Origin: Planctomycetota bacterium
GTDB lineage: Bacteria > Planctomycetota > UBA1135 > UBA2386
Reading direction: 5' to 3'
Assembly (NCBI GenBank): GCA_016716265.1
Contig: JADJWQ010000006.1
Location: forward strand, 3,685,501-3,749,500
DNA: 64,000 nt
The notes under the pieces are model-generated. The model worked only from the letters and a program-made list of their open reading frames with translations, ran no database searches and had not been told where the DNA came from. This document shows, piece by piece, positions 51,050-61,855 of this stretch. The position numbers and the translations under genes were made by a program. The first letter of the stretch is position 1. Every line of letters starts with the position of its first letter.

Positions 51050-51631
51050 ATGTCGAACCCGTTCCTGTTCCTCAGCGAGTTCATCAAGTCGCCCGTCGAC
51101 GTCGCCGCCGTGACGCCGAGCTCCCGTGCGCTCGGCCGCGAGATGCTGCGCGACCTCGACCTGCGGCGCGGCGACCTGGTCGTCGAGTACGGACCGGGTA
51201 CCGGATCGTTCACCCGACTGCTGGCGCCGCTGGTCGAGCGCGAGGGGATCCGCTACCTCGGGATCGAGCGCAACGAGGCCTTCCACCGCCGGCTGACCGC
51301 GCGCTTCCCCGGCCTGCGGTTCGCGCTCGGCTCGGCCGAGCACGTCGCCGCGCACCTCGCGAGCCGCGGCCTGCCCGCGCCGCGGGCGATCGTGTCGGGC
51401 CTGCCGCTCGCCGCGATGCCGCGCCGCCTCAAGCACCTGATCGTCGACGAGACGGCCCGGACGCTGGCCGACGGCGGGTCGTTCCGCCAGTTCAGCTACT
51501 GGCACTTCTATCCGACGGCCGCGGCGCGCGAGCTCCGCGATCGCATGCGCGAGCGCTTCGCCCGCTTCGCGCTGAGCCGGCCGGTGCTCTGGAACCTGCC
51601 GCCCGCGCTCGTCTACCGCGGGCAGCGCTGA
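51050..51631 (+). CDS. SAM-dependent methyltransferase, phospholipid N-methyltransferase-like
   Basis: 193 residues, Rossmann-fold methyltransferase. The start FLSEFIKSPVDVAAVTPSSR matches the (FL..fl.nP..vGAvaPSSr) lead of bacterial phospholipid N-methyltransferase/ rRNA-dimethylase-like small proteins. Motif I is VVEYGPGTGSFTR, motif II LGIERNE, and IVSGLPLAAMP the post-motif region. FRQFSYWHFYPTA follows. PmtA relatives convert phosphatidylethanolamine to phosphatidylcholine; many close homologues are untested. Neighbours do not fix a substrate, though lipid genes are frequent in this window. Confidence 0.8.
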   Translation: MSNPFLFLSEFIKSPVDVAAVTPSSRALGREMLRDLDLRRGDLVVEYGPGTGSFTRLLAPLVEREGIRYLGIERNEAFHRRLTARFPGLRFALGSAEHVAAHLASRGLPAPRAIVSGLPLAAMPRRLKHLIVDETARTLADGGSFRQFSYWHFYPTAAARELRDRMRERFARFALSRPVLWNLPPALVYRGQR

Positions 51632-51712
51632 GCCCGCCAGCGGCGCACACGGATCGCCAGCCGGCGCCGCGCGCGGCGGCAGGACGACCGCGGATCATCG
51701 GCCCGCATCCGC

Positions 51713-51718
51713 TACGCT
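51713..51718 (+). promoter_or_regulatory. Candidate -10 (TACGCT), start-proximal
   Basis: TACGCT, 13 nt before the ATG at 51732. Confidence 0.45.
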
Positions 51719-51731
51719 CCGCGCGTTCCGC

Positions 51732-53054
51732 ATGAGCGCTCCCGAGACACCTCCGATCGACGACGACTCTGGCGGCCGCGACCTGCGTCCGGTCGTCATC
51801 GTGGGAGCCGGACTGGCCGGCCTGACCTGCGCGAGGGTCCTGCACGACGAGGGCGTGCCGGTCCTGCTGCTCGACGCCGACGACGGCGTCGGCGGCCGGG
51901 TGCGGACCGACCTGATCGACGGCCACCGCGTCGACCGCGGCTTCCAGGTGCTGCTGACGAGCTACCCCGAGGCGGTCCGCCAGCTCGACTTCGCGGCGCT
52001 CGACCTGCGCCGCTTCGAGCCCGGGGCGCTCGTGCACACCGGCGGCGGTCGCCTGTGCACGATCGCCGATCCGCTGCGCGCACCGGGTCGACTCCTCGCG
52101 ACGCTGCGCGCGCCGGTCGGCAGCCTCGCCGACAAGCTGCGCGTCGCGCGGCTCCGGCTGCGGCTCGCCGGCGCGGATCTGGACGCGCTGCTCGAACGCC
52201 CGCAGCGGACGACCCGCGACCACCTCCACGCACTCGGTTTTTCCGACGCGATCGTCGAGCGGTTCTTCCGGCCCTTCCACGGCGGCGTGTTGCTCGATCG
52301 CGAGCTGCGGACCTCGAGCCGGATGTTCGAGTTCACGTTCGCCTGCTTCGCGCGCGGCGCCGCTGCGATCCCCGCCCAGGGCATGGCCGCGATCCCGGCA
52401 CAGCTCGCGGCGCGGCTGCCCGCCGGCTCGATCCGGCTGCAGACGCACGTGACCGACGTCGATCCGCACGGCGTGACGACGGCCGCCGGCGAACGCATCG
52501 ACGGCCGCGCGGTCGTGGTCGCGACCGACGGCGAGACCGCCGCGGGACTCTGCGACGATCCGGCGGTGCCCGCACCGCGCTTCAAGGGCACCACGCTGCT
52601 GGTGTTCTCGGCACCGCGCCTCGCGCGGCGGCCGCGGATGATCGTGTTGTCGGGCGATCCGCACGATGGCCCCATCGACCATCTCTGCGTGCCGAGCGCG
52701 ATCGCGCCCGACTACGCGCCGGCGGGGCGCGACGTCGTCTACGCGACCGTGCTCGACGGCCAGCCGCCCGATCGAGCGCCGCTCGCCGAGCGCGCCCAGA
52801 AGCAGCTGATGCGCTGGTTCGGCGACGCGGCCCGCGCCTGGGAGCTGCTGTCGACGACGCGCATCGAGCGCGCGCTCCCCGATCTCGACGCGCTCGACGA
52901 CGCGCCGGTCGTCAAGCCGGTGCGCCTCGCGTCCGGGCTGTTCGTGTGCGGCGACCACCGCGACAGCCCGTCGATCCAGGGCGCGCTGCGCTCGGGGCGG
53001 CGCGCCGCCGAGGCCGTGCTCGCCGCGCGCGGCACACGCTCAGCGCCCGCGTAG
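51732..53054 (+). CDS. FAD-dependent amine-oxidase/phytoene-desaturase-like oxidoreductase
   Basis: 440 residues. N-terminal dinucleotide motif VVIVGAGLAGLTCARVLHDE, then LLDADDGVGGRVRTDLIDG (GG-doublet). C-terminal FAD block LFVCGDHRDSPSIQGALRSG. The middle has FFRPFHGGVLLDRELRTSSR and GMAAIPAQLAARLP, typical of the protoporphyrinogen-oxidase/desaturase-like group. It differs from bona fide HemG, phytoene desaturase or HpnE enough that the substrate is open; distant relatives act on carotenoids, squalene or amines. Its 3' end overlaps the convergent lipoprotein gene by 15 bp. Confidence 0.82.
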   Translation: MSAPETPPIDDDSGGRDLRPVVIVGAGLAGLTCARVLHDEGVPVLLLDADDGVGGRVRTDLIDGHRVDRGFQVLLTSYPEAVRQLDFAALDLRRFEPGALVHTGGGRLCTIADPLRAPGRLLATLRAPVGSLADKLRVARLRLRLAGADLDALLERPQRTTRDHLHALGFSDAIVERFFRPFHGGVLLDRELRTSSRMFEFTFACFARGAAAIPAQGMAAIPAQLAARLPAGSIRLQTHVTDVDPHGVTTAAGERIDGRAVVVATDGETAAGLCDDPAVPAPRFKGTTLLVFSAPRLARRPRMIVLSGDPHDGPIDHLCVPSAIAPDYAPAGRDVVYATVLDGQPPDRAPLAERAQKQLMRWFGDAARAWELLSTTRIERALPDLDALDDAPVVKPVRLASGLFVCGDHRDSPSIQGALRSGRRAAEAVLAARGTRSAPA

Positions 53055-53465
53055 CTCCCGCCAGGCGCGGTCGACACCCTGCCCGAGCGCGTCGACCGCC
53101 TCGCGCACGCGCTCGCCGCCATCCTGCCAGCCCTCACCGCCGCGCTGTTTCAGGTCGTCGAGCTGGCGACGCGCTGCCTCGAGCTGCCGGGTCAGCGCCT
53201 CGCGGAGCTCGCGCGCGCGCCCGGCGACCTGCTCGCGCTGGTCGCGGGTCGCCTCGTCGAGCGCCTCGATCCGGTCGGCGAGGCGGTCGAGCCGCTGGTC
53301 GGCCTGGCCGCGGAACTCCTGCCAACTCGACGTGACCCACGCCTGGCCCTTGTCGAGGACGTCGCGGGTCGCGTCGCGCAGCTCGCGCGCCTCGGCGGAG
53401 TCGCCGCACGCGGCGAGCAGAACGGACGACAGCAGCGCAGCGAGAGCGACGGTGGTGCGTGTCAT
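53040..53465 (-). CDS. Coiled-coil lipoprotein
   Basis: 141 residues. Lipobox LLAACGDS with Cys about residue 20, then an almost unbroken charged amphipathic helix (RLDRLADRIEALDEATRDQREQVAGR and on) with heptad leucines. It is likely an outer- or inner-membrane-anchored coiled coil of the Lpp-like or spacer type. No family recognised. It is divergent from the ABC transporter genes (83 bp) and could be related to them or simply abut them. Confidence 0.75.
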   Translation of the reverse strand: MTRTTVALAALLSSVLLAACGDSAEARELRDATRDVLDKGQAWVTSSWQEFRGQADQRLDRLADRIEALDEATRDQREQVAGRARELREALTRQLEAARRQLDDLKQRGGEGWQDGGERVREAVDALGQGVDRAWRELRGR

Positions 53466-53548
53466 GATGCTTCCGCAACGAGCTCGGGCGGGCCGGCCGC
53501 GGTGGCCTGCGCATCCGCCGAAGTTCCAGGCTCGAAACCGCGACGCCG

Positions 53549-54279
<731 letters not shown>

Positions 54280-54283
<4 letters not shown>

Positions 54284-56856
54284 CGGCGCTGTGGCGGATC
54301 GCGCTGCGCGGCATGCTCGCGCGCCCCGGTCAGCCGCTGCTCGCGCTGCTGGCGGTCGTGCTCGGCGTCGCGATCGTGACCGGCGTCGACGCGGCGAACG
54401 GCAGCGCGCTCGGCGCGTTCCGCCGCGCGGTCGACGGTCTCGCCGGCCGCGCCACGCACCGCATCACCGGCGGGCCACGCGGGGTCGACGAGCGCGTCTA
54501 CGCGCGGCTGCGCCGCGAGCCCGCGCTGCGCGCGGCGGGCCTGCGCGCACTCGCGCCGGTCGTCGATGGCACCGCGCGGCTGCTCGAGGCGGACGGCTCG
54601 CGCGGCCGCACGTTGCGGGTCGTCGGCATCGATCCGTTCGCCGAGGCACCGCTGCGCCCGTGGCTCGCGTTCGGCGTTGACTCCGGCGGCGGCTTCGACG
54701 TCGGCACGCTGCTGACGACGCCGGGCGGCGTGCTGGTGTCGGCGGCGACCGCTGCGTCGCTCGGCCTGGAGCCGGGCGCCGAGCGGACCATCGACGTCAC
54801 CGGGCGCCGCCGGGCGGTGCGCGTCGTCGCGGTGCTAAACCCGCGCGACGACGTCGCCCGGCGTGGGCTCGACGACGTGCTGGTCTGCGACCTGGCGACC
54901 GGCCAGGAGCTGCTCGACCGGCGCGACCGCCTGGATCGCATCGACCTCGCGCTCGACGGCGAGGCCGCGGCCGCGGAGGTCGCGGCGACCCTGCCGCCCG
55001 AGCTGCGGCTCGAGCCGCGCGGCGACGAGCGCGGCCGGCTCGACGAGCTGACGCGCGCGTTCCGCCTCAACCTGCGCGCGCTGAGCATGCTGGCGCTCGT
55101 CGTCGGCGCGCTGCTCGTCCACAACGCGATGCAGCTCGCCGTGGTGCGCCGCCGCGGGCTGTTCGGGCTGCTGCGCGCCCTGGGTGCTGCGCCGCGCCAG
55201 ATCCTCGCGACGGTCCTCGCCGAAGCGGCGATCATCGGCACCGCCGGCGCGCTGCTCGGGTTGCCGCTCGGCATCGCGCTGGCGCGCGGGATGCTCACGC
55301 TGGTCGGGGCGACGATCGAGGACCTCTACGCCCCGGTCGGCGTGCACGCGGTGGACGACCTGCGCGCCGCCGACCTCGCCACAGCGGCCGCGCTGGGCAT
55401 CGGCGCGAGTCTGTGCGCTGCGCTCGGTCCGGCCCTCGAAGCGACCCGCGTCGCCCCGCGCGTCGCGTGGAGCCGCGCCGACCTCGAGCGCTCGGCGGGG
55501 CGCGCGGTGCGGCTCGGCGTCCCGGTCGGGCTGGCCGCCATCGCGCTGGGACTGGCCGCCGGCGAGCTGCCGGTCGGCGGCCTGCCGGTCGCGTTCGGCG
55601 CCGTGTTCCTCGTGCTGATCGGTGCCGCGTGCCTGACGCCAGCGGCGACCGGTGCACTGCTCGCCCTCGCGACCCGTCCCCTCGGCGCGCTGCTCGGGCT
55701 GCCAGGCAGGCAGGCCGCGCGCGGCGCGCGAGCCGGACTGAGCCGGACCGCGGTGGCGACCGCCGCGTTGTCGCTCGCGGTCGCCGCGACGGTCGGCCTC
55801 GGCGTGATGGTCCGCAGCTTCCGTAGCACCGTCACCGAGTGGCTCGACGGCACGCTGATCGCCGACGTCTACGCATCGGTGCCGACGACGATGGCGACGC
55901 GCACCGAGGCGAGGATGGCTCCCGACGCGCTGCGCGCACTGCTCGCGGTGCCGGGCGTGGCCGACTGGTCGACCTGGCGCCGCGTCGACGTCGCGAGCGA
56001 GCGCGGCCCGGTCGAGCTCGCGGCGGTCCGCACGGTGCCCGCCAGCCTGACCGCGTTCGCGCTGACCGCCGGCGACCGCGCAACCGCAGCCGCGGCGCTC
56101 GCTGGTGACGACGCGGTGCTCGCCTCGGAGCCGCTCGCCGTTCGACTGGGCCTGCAGCCCGGTGATCGGCTGCGACTGGCAGGCGACCATGGCCCCGTCG
56201 AGGTCACGGTCGCCGCGGTGTTCCGCGACTACGCGACCGAGCGCGGCTACGCGGTGCTGTCGCGCGCGGCCTACGACCGCCATTGGGACGACGATGCGGT
56301 CGCTTCCGTCGCCCTGTGGGCGCAGCCCGGCCTCGACGTCGACGGACTCGTCGACCGCCTGCGCGACGCCGCCGCGGGTCTCGATCAGGAGCTGGTGATC
56401 CGCTCGAACCGCGCGCTGCGCGAGGCCTCGCTGCGGATCTTCGACCGCACGTTCGAGGTCACGACGGCATTGCGACTCCTGTGCACGCTGGTCGCGTTCC
56501 TCGGCATACTCGGCGCGCTGACCACGCTGCAGCTCGAGCGCCGGCGCGAGACGGCCGTGCTGCGCGCGCTGGGCGCGACGCCGTGGCAGGCGGCAGCAGC
56601 GGTCGTCACGCAGAACGCGCTGCTCGGCGCGTGCGCCGGGCTGCTCGCGATACCGACCGGCATCGCGCTCGGCTGGCTGCTGGTCGACATCGTGCAGCGA
56701 CGATCGTTCGGCTGGTCGCTGCTCACCTTCGACGTGCCGCCCGGCGTGCTCGCCAGCGCGGTGGCGCTCGCCACGGGTGCGGCGCTGCTCGCGGCCCTGT
56801 GGCCCGCGTGGCGCGTCGCCCGGCAGCCGCTCGTCGACGGACTCCGCGAGGAATGA
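54280..56856 (+). CDS. FtsX/MacB-type double-domain permease
   Basis: 858 residues from a GTG overlapping the ATPase stop. The ten-helix double-FtsX layout is visible: helix 1 (PLLALLAVVLGVAIVTGVD), a periplasmic MacB_PCD-like domain, the first FtsX block (LSMLALVVGALLVHNAMQL, RRGLFGLLRALGAAPRQIL, IIGTAGALLGLPLGIAL), a central pair of helices, a second periplasmic domain and the last FtsX block (LCTLVAFLGILGALTTLQL, RRETAVLRALGATPWQA, LLGACAGLLAIPTGIALGW). Such permeases perform mechanotransmission or lipoprotein/ lipid extraction rather than classical transport. The stop overlaps the next ATG. Confidence 0.9.
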
Positions 56857-58034
56857 TGATCGCGCGGCTCACCACCATCTGCGTCCTCACCGCGTGCGCG
56901 ATGAGCGCGTGCGCGCCGCGGCAGTCTGCCCGCGCGATCCGGGAACCGCTGTCGATCACCGACGTGCTGCGCGGCACCGCGGCCGACGACGCTGGCTACG
57001 CGCGCGCCGTGGACCCCAGGGCCTTCGCGTTCCCCGCCGACCACGGCCCACATCCGGACTTCCGCAGCGAGTGGTGGTACTTCACCGGCAACCTCACGAG
57101 CGCCGATGGCCGGCGCTTCGGCTACCACCTGACGTTCTTCCGCAATGCGGTGACGCCGGTCGAGCCGGCGGTCGAGCACGCCTCGGCCTGGCGGACGCGG
57201 CAGGTGTGGATGGCACATTTCGCGCTCGCGGACGTCGCCGGAGGTCGGGTCCACGCCTCGGAGCGCTTCGGCCGCGGCGCGCTCGACCTCGCCGGAGCGC
57301 GGGCCGAGCCATTCCGCGTGTGGCTCGACGACTGGTCGGTCATCGCCGAACCGGACGGCGATGGCGTATCGGCGCTGCGGCTGCGCGCCGCGACCGACGA
57401 CGGCGTGACGCTCGATCTGCGGCTCGACGGCGCGAAGCCGCTCGTCCTCCAGGGCGACGCGGGCCTCAGCCGCAAGAGCTCGACCCCCGGCAATGCCTCG
57501 TACTACTACTCCGTGCCGCGCTTCTCCGCGGCGGGCACGATCACCGTCGGGGAGGGTGCGATCGCCGTCCACGGCTCCGGCTGGTTCGACCGCGAGTGGA
57601 GCACGAGCGCGCTCGACGCCGGCCAGGTCGGCTGGGACTGGTTCGCGCTGCAGCTCGAAGACGGCGCCGAGCTGATGCTGTACCGGATCCGGCGCGCCGA
57701 CGGCTCGAGCGACCCGGCGAGCGAGGGCACGCTGATCACTCCGGACGGCGGCACGCGGCGCCTCGCACACGGCGAGTTCTCGCTCGCCGAGGAGCGGAGC
57801 TGGCGCAGCCCACGCAGCGGCGCGAGCTACCCGGTCGCGTGGCTGGTCACCGTGCCGTCACTCGGGCTGCGGCTGCGCGTGACGGCCGCGCTCGACGACC
57901 AGGAGCTCGACCTGGCGTTCCGTTACTGGGAGGGCGCGGTCGACGTGCACGGCTCGCGCGCCGACTCGCCGCTCGGCGGCGTCGGCTACCTCGAGATGAC
58001 CGGTTACGCGGACGCGGCCCGGGCCGGCGGATGA
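56853..58034 (+). CDS. AttH/CrtC-like lipocalin-domain lipoprotein
   Basis: 393 residues. N-terminal lipobox-like sequence (LTACAMSAC, Cys about 17 or 21). The conserved block FPADHGPHPDFRSEWWYFTGNL is the signature of AttH (COG5621, lipocalin-like/carotenoid 1,2-hydratase-related) proteins. GSGWFDREWSTS, WDWFALQLEDGAELMLYRIR and YWEGAVDVHG are further family blocks. AttH proteins are exported partners of attEFG ABC systems. Here the ATGA overlap with the permease confirms the association. Biochemical role unknown; a lipid or pigment ligand is plausible. Confidence 0.88.
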   Translation: MMIARLTTICVLTACAMSACAPRQSARAIREPLSITDVLRGTAADDAGYARAVDPRAFAFPADHGPHPDFRSEWWYFTGNLTSADGRRFGYHLTFFRNAVTPVEPAVEHASAWRTRQVWMAHFALADVAGGRVHASERFGRGALDLAGARAEPFRVWLDDWSVIAEPDGDGVSALRLRAATDDGVTLDLRLDGAKPLVLQGDAGLSRKSSTPGNASYYYSVPRFSAAGTITVGEGAIAVHGSGWFDREWSTSALDAGQVGWDWFALQLEDGAELMLYRIRRADGSSDPASEGTLITPDGGTRRLAHGEFSLAEERSWRSPRSGASYPVAWLVTVPSLGLRLRVTAALDDQELDLAFRYWEGAVDVHGSRADSPLGGVGYLEMTGYADAARAGG

Positions 58035-58118
58035 TCGGCACGGTGCGCTCGCAGCGGACGGATCCGGCCGGCGTTCCGGCCAGATGGGACGAACAGGTGG
58101 GACGGCCGGGTGGACGGA

Positions 58119-58124
58119 TAGAAT
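58119..58124 (+). promoter_or_regulatory. Candidate -10 (TAGAAT)
   Basis: TAGAAT, 59 nt before the secreted-protein ATG at 58184; implies a leader of about 50 nt. It separates this gene from the AttH operon. Confidence 0.4.
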
Positions 58125-58183
58125 CCGGGTCGGTGTTCGCTCTCCCGCTCCGTCGACGGTCTTCCCTGCTGTTCGGAGTCTCC

Positions 58184-59716
58184 ATGAAGTCCGCGTTCCT
58201 CCCCCTGGCGACCGCGGCGCTGCTCGCCGCGCCCGTCCTGGCCCAGGTCGCCATCCCGCCGCACGCGACGGTCTACAACGGCTACAGCCGCGGTTACAAC
58301 TTCACCGCAAACACGAGGTTCATCATCGCCCAGCTCGGTCTGCCACCGGACGCGATGCAGGCCGGTGACACCGCGAGCTACATGGTGCGCGTCAATGGCG
58401 TCGAGGTCCTCCGCAGCGTTGGCAATGCCGGCAACATCTCGACGTCGATCCTCGTGAACGTCGGCGACGTCGTCGACGTGATCGGCAACTGGTCCCCCGT
58501 GGCGACGACCAGCTTCACCGCCCACAATTCGTACGGCAACGGGCCGTTCGCGACCACGATCGAGGGCGTGCCCCACACGATCACGCGCACCGGCTGGCAG
58601 TGGGACATCGGCGACCCGAGCTACCTGAGCGGCTCGTACCTCGCGCCGACGACGGGACAGCTCGGCCGCGTGCTGATGTGGACGGCACCCCCGCAGGGCT
58701 TCGCCAGTGCGATCCCGTTCGGCACCGGCTGCGGCGGCGGCACCCCGGCGAGCTTCTACGAGCTGTTCGACGGGGCGGCGAACATCAACGACCTGTCGAA
58801 CTTCGTGGGCTTCACCGCGCTGTGGACCGGCAGCACCTACGTGATCACGCCGGGTGCCACGCCGATCGTGCCACCGACGGCCGGCCAGCTGACGCTCACG
58901 GACGACCAGACCGTGCAGGTGCCGCTGCCCTGGCAGCTGCCGACCGCCAGCGGACCGGTCAACAGCGTCTCCGTGTGCTCGAACGGCTGGGTCGGCCTGC
59001 AGCCGACCACGACGACGACCTACACCGAATCGGGCGCCGCGCTGGTCACCTTCGCGGTGCCGATCATCGCCTGCCTGTGGGACGACCTCAATCCGGCCGC
59101 CGGCGGCGCCGTGTATGCGGCGGTCGACCCGACCAACCCGCAGCTCTTCCACATCACCTGGGACATGGTCCCCGAGTTCAGCGTCGGCGGAGCGAACACG
59201 TTCCAGCTCTCCCTCAATGCGGGGGGCGGCTGGGAGCTCAAGTTCGGAGCCCTGAGCCTCGCCGACGGCCTGGTCGGTTACTCCCCCGGCGGCGGCGTCC
59301 GGGACCCCGGCAGCATCGACCTGACGAACCTGACGCCGTTCATCCTCGGTAACGACGCGCCGCCGCTGTCGCTCGGCAGCCTGGCGCGGCCGGTGCTCGG
59401 CCAGACCGCGCAGGTCCAGATCCGCGACATCGCGACCGGTTCGCTCGCGGGCGTCGTCAACTACGGCGTGGAGCTGCCCACCCCGATCGACCTCACGCCG
59501 ATCGGCGCCACCGGCTGCCTCTACTACGTCGGCCGGCTCGCCGGTGCGGGCTTCCCGATCACCGGCACGGTCGCCACGCAGTCCCTGCCGCTGCCGAACA
59601 CGCCGAGCTTCGCCGGCATCCGGCTCGGGCTGCAGGCCGTCGTCCTGAGCCCGGGCGTCAATGCGCTGGGAGTCGCCGCGTCGAACGGCCTGCGCTGGAC
59701 GCTCGACGTCAATTGA
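58184..59716 (+). CDS. Secreted beta-rich protein with planctomycete C-terminal domain
   Basis: 510 residues with signal peptide (LPLATAALLAAPVLAQ). Residues of about 20-180 are a beta-sandwich (TRGW..FTANTRFIIAQLGLPP style strands). Residues of about 245-400 (LTLTDDQTVQVPLPWQLPTA, VCSNGWVGLQPT, FAVPIIACLWDDLNP) match the fold seen in planctomycete proteins with a nidogen-like, wide beta domain. The last 90 residues (GATGCLYYVGRL, LPLPNTPSFAGIRLGLQAVV, SPGVNALGVAASNGL) are the shared C-terminal domain. No catalytic residues recognised; probably a surface or matrix component. Asn/Thr-rich and Lys-poor. Confidence 0.78.
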   Translation: MKSAFLPLATAALLAAPVLAQVAIPPHATVYNGYSRGYNFTANTRFIIAQLGLPPDAMQAGDTASYMVRVNGVEVLRSVGNAGNISTSILVNVGDVVDVIGNWSPVATTSFTAHNSYGNGPFATTIEGVPHTITRTGWQWDIGDPSYLSGSYLAPTTGQLGRVLMWTAPPQGFASAIPFGTGCGGGTPASFYELFDGAANINDLSNFVGFTALWTGSTYVITPGATPIVPPTAGQLTLTDDQTVQVPLPWQLPTASGPVNSVSVCSNGWVGLQPTTTTTYTESGAALVTFAVPIIACLWDDLNPAAGGAVYAAVDPTNPQLFHITWDMVPEFSVGGANTFQLSLNAGGGWELKFGALSLADGLVGYSPGGGVRDPGSIDLTNLTPFILGNDAPPLSLGSLARPVLGQTAQVQIRDIATGSLAGVVNYGVELPTPIDLTPIGATGCLYYVGRLAGAGFPITGTVATQSLPLPNTPSFAGIRLGLQAVVLSPGVNALGVAASNGLRWTLDVN

Positions 59717-59744
59717 GATCGGCCAGTGAATCGAGACCGGCCGC

Positions 59745-61649
59745 TCAGAGGATGTCGAGGATGCCGGTCAGGCCGTTGCGCAGCGTCGGTACCTCGGCGA
59801 GGTAGTTGACGTTCGCGGCGATCGGCTCGTTCCACGGGAGCAGGTCCTTGTCACACACGCCGCCGAGCGCCGCGGCCATGAAGGCGCGCGTCAGCGTCGA
59901 CGTGTCGGGCGCGAACATCTGCCGCAGCAGCGGCTCGACGGCCGTGGCGTCGCCGACGTAGCGGTAGGCATTGGCGATTGCGGCGAGCCGCGCCAGGTTG
60001 GACGAGCCGTCGTTCATCACGCGCAACAGCTCGTCGGGAGCGTCGGCCTCTCCGTACAGCGCGAGCGCGACCGCGGCCTGCGCGATGAGCCGCGGGCGAC
60101 GTACCGATTCGCGCAGCGTCTGCCGCACGACCGGCTTGCCCTCGGCGGACTGCAGCATCGCCAGCGCCAGCGCGAGATAGCCGGCCAGCTCCTCGCGCTT
60201 CTGGTTCCGGCGCAGCAGACGGATCAGATCCTCTGCGGCGGGTGCGTAGCCGCACAGCCCGACCGCGATCGCGGCGGCACCCTGGTAGTCCTCGTTGTCG
60301 ACCCGGAGCAGCCCGGAGTGCAGCGCGTCGCCGATCAGCGCGTCGACCGGCTCACCCGCCTGCCGCCGCTCCCAGGCCAGCAGGCCGAGGCCGAGCGCCG
60401 CCCACGGCTTGTCGGTGCCCTGCCCACCTCGCCGGTGCTCCTTGACCAGCAGCTCGCGGTTCTGCGCGCCGCCGATCCGACCGAGCGCGACGAGGCAGAA
60501 GAACCGTGCCTGCTGGTCCTTGCCGCGGTGCAGGTAGTCCTCCAGCGCGGCCGACACGGCGGCCTGCGCGTCGTTGGACTCGCGCGGCAGGGCGACCTCG
60601 CCGAGCGCGAGCACGAGCGACTGCACGACGGAGATGTGCCGGTCCTGCCGCGGACCGATCGCGTCGACCCAGCTCGCGAGCAGGCGGCGGTGGTCCGGCG
60701 TGTCACCGCGCCCGACGATGCGCGCGAGCACCGTCGGCACGTGCGCCTGCAGCAGCTCCGAGCCGCGACCGAGGTCCTGGTCCCAGTACGCCTCGAGCGC
60801 CCGCATCGCGCGCCAGCGCAACCGCAGGCCGCGGGCGCCATCGATCTCGGTGACGCACAGCCCGATGCCGTGCACCAGCGCGACGCGCAGGTCGCGGTCG
60901 TCCTGCTCGCGGTCGGCGAGCAGCGGTTCGAGCACGTCGAGCGCGCGCTCGGCCCGCTCGGGATCGCCGAGCCGCCGCGCCAGGAGGCCGAGCGCGTAGA
61001 CGGCGAACGCCCGCGTCCGCGAGTCGACCGAGCCGCGGTCCGCCAGGACGCGGCCGCGCCGGTTGTCCGCCACCAGCGCCAGCAGGTCTTCGAACGCCCC
61101 CGGCAGCCCGGCGACACCGAGGGCCAGCGCGGCGGTCTCGCGCACCTCCTGGTTGCCACGCGTCAGCTGACCGCGGATCAGGTCGAGCACGTCGAAGCTC
61201 GGATGCTCGCGGCCGATCTTCGCGAACGCCATGGCGCAGGCGGTCGCGACGTCGCGGTTGTCGGTCGAGTCCATCAGCCGCTTCAACGCCGGCAGCACCT
61301 CGTCGCGCACCTGCGCATCGGTCGGACCCCGACCGGTCACCGGCGCGCTGGTGCCGTCGCCGTCGTCGACCGGCTGCGGCGCCCCGCGCACCACCTCGCC
61401 GAGCCGCAGGTAGCGGTCCTTGTTGAACTCCCACCAGAACGACCAGCTCGTCAGCGCTGACGCCGGCGCGGCACCACCGCCGGTGGTCGGCAGTGCGGGC
61501 GTCGGTGGCGCTGGCGCGCCCGGCCCGCCGGGCACGAGCGGCAGGTACGGCACCGGCCCGCGGTACTGGCCGCCGTGCGCCGCGAGCGGGGTGGCGGCGC
61601 ACAGCAGCAGCAGGGCGAGCGAGAGGAAGCGCAGGCGGTCGAGGGTCAT
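59745..61649 (-). CDS. Secreted HEAT-repeat protein
   Basis: 634 residues with signal peptide (LSLALLLLCAATPLAAHG), a Pro/Gly linker (PGGPGAPAPPTPALPTTGGG), then WSFWWEFNKDRYLRLGEVV and HEAT units to the end: ALKRLMDSTDNRDVATACAMA, LTRGNQEVRETAALALGVAG, DSRTRAFAVYALGLLAR, EDYLHRGKDQQARFFCLVALG, SNLARLAAIANAYRYVGD. The SWxxWWEFN motif right after the linker is typical of planctomycete HEAT proteins. Role: periplasmic scaffold, partner unknown. Third HEAT protein in the window. Confidence 0.85.
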   Translation of the reverse strand: MTLDRLRFLSLALLLLCAATPLAAHGGQYRGPVPYLPLVPGGPGAPAPPTPALPTTGGGAAPASALTSWSFWWEFNKDRYLRLGEVVRGAPQPVDDGDGTSAPVTGRGPTDAQVRDEVLPALKRLMDSTDNRDVATACAMAFAKIGREHPSFDVLDLIRGQLTRGNQEVRETAALALGVAGLPGAFEDLLALVADNRRGRVLADRGSVDSRTRAFAVYALGLLARRLGDPERAERALDVLEPLLADREQDDRDLRVALVHGIGLCVTEIDGARGLRLRWRAMRALEAYWDQDLGRGSELLQAHVPTVLARIVGRGDTPDHRRLLASWVDAIGPRQDRHISVVQSLVLALGEVALPRESNDAQAAVSAALEDYLHRGKDQQARFFCLVALGRIGGAQNRELLVKEHRRGGQGTDKPWAALGLGLLAWERRQAGEPVDALIGDALHSGLLRVDNEDYQGAAAIAVGLCGYAPAAEDLIRLLRRNQKREELAGYLALALAMLQSAEGKPVVRQTLRESVRRPRLIAQAAVALALYGEADAPDELLRVMNDGSSNLARLAAIANAYRYVGDATAVEPLLRQMFAPDTSTLTRAFMAAALGGVCDKDLLPWNEPIAANVNYLAEVPTLRNGLTGILDIL

Positions 61650-61855
61650 CCGGCGGCTGGCTGGGTCGGGGTCGGGTGCGGGGCGCGCCGGGTCATCGTC
61701 GCGGACCGCGGTGCCGGCGGAAACCGGGGGACCCCGGGGTTCCGGTCCGAGTCGCCGCCGGGCGCTGGGTCACGGGACCGGGCACCGCTCCCGACCCGCG
61801 ATCCCCACAGCGCGCTTTCCCGCTCCGCCCCGATCGGCGACGCTCGGGCCCCACC

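Noticed and set aside
51732..53054. HpnE or phytoene desaturase as the FAD oxidoreductase identity
   Set aside because: General FAD/desaturase-like motifs are there, but nothing specific to squalene or carotenoid enzymes, and no pathway partner is adjacent.
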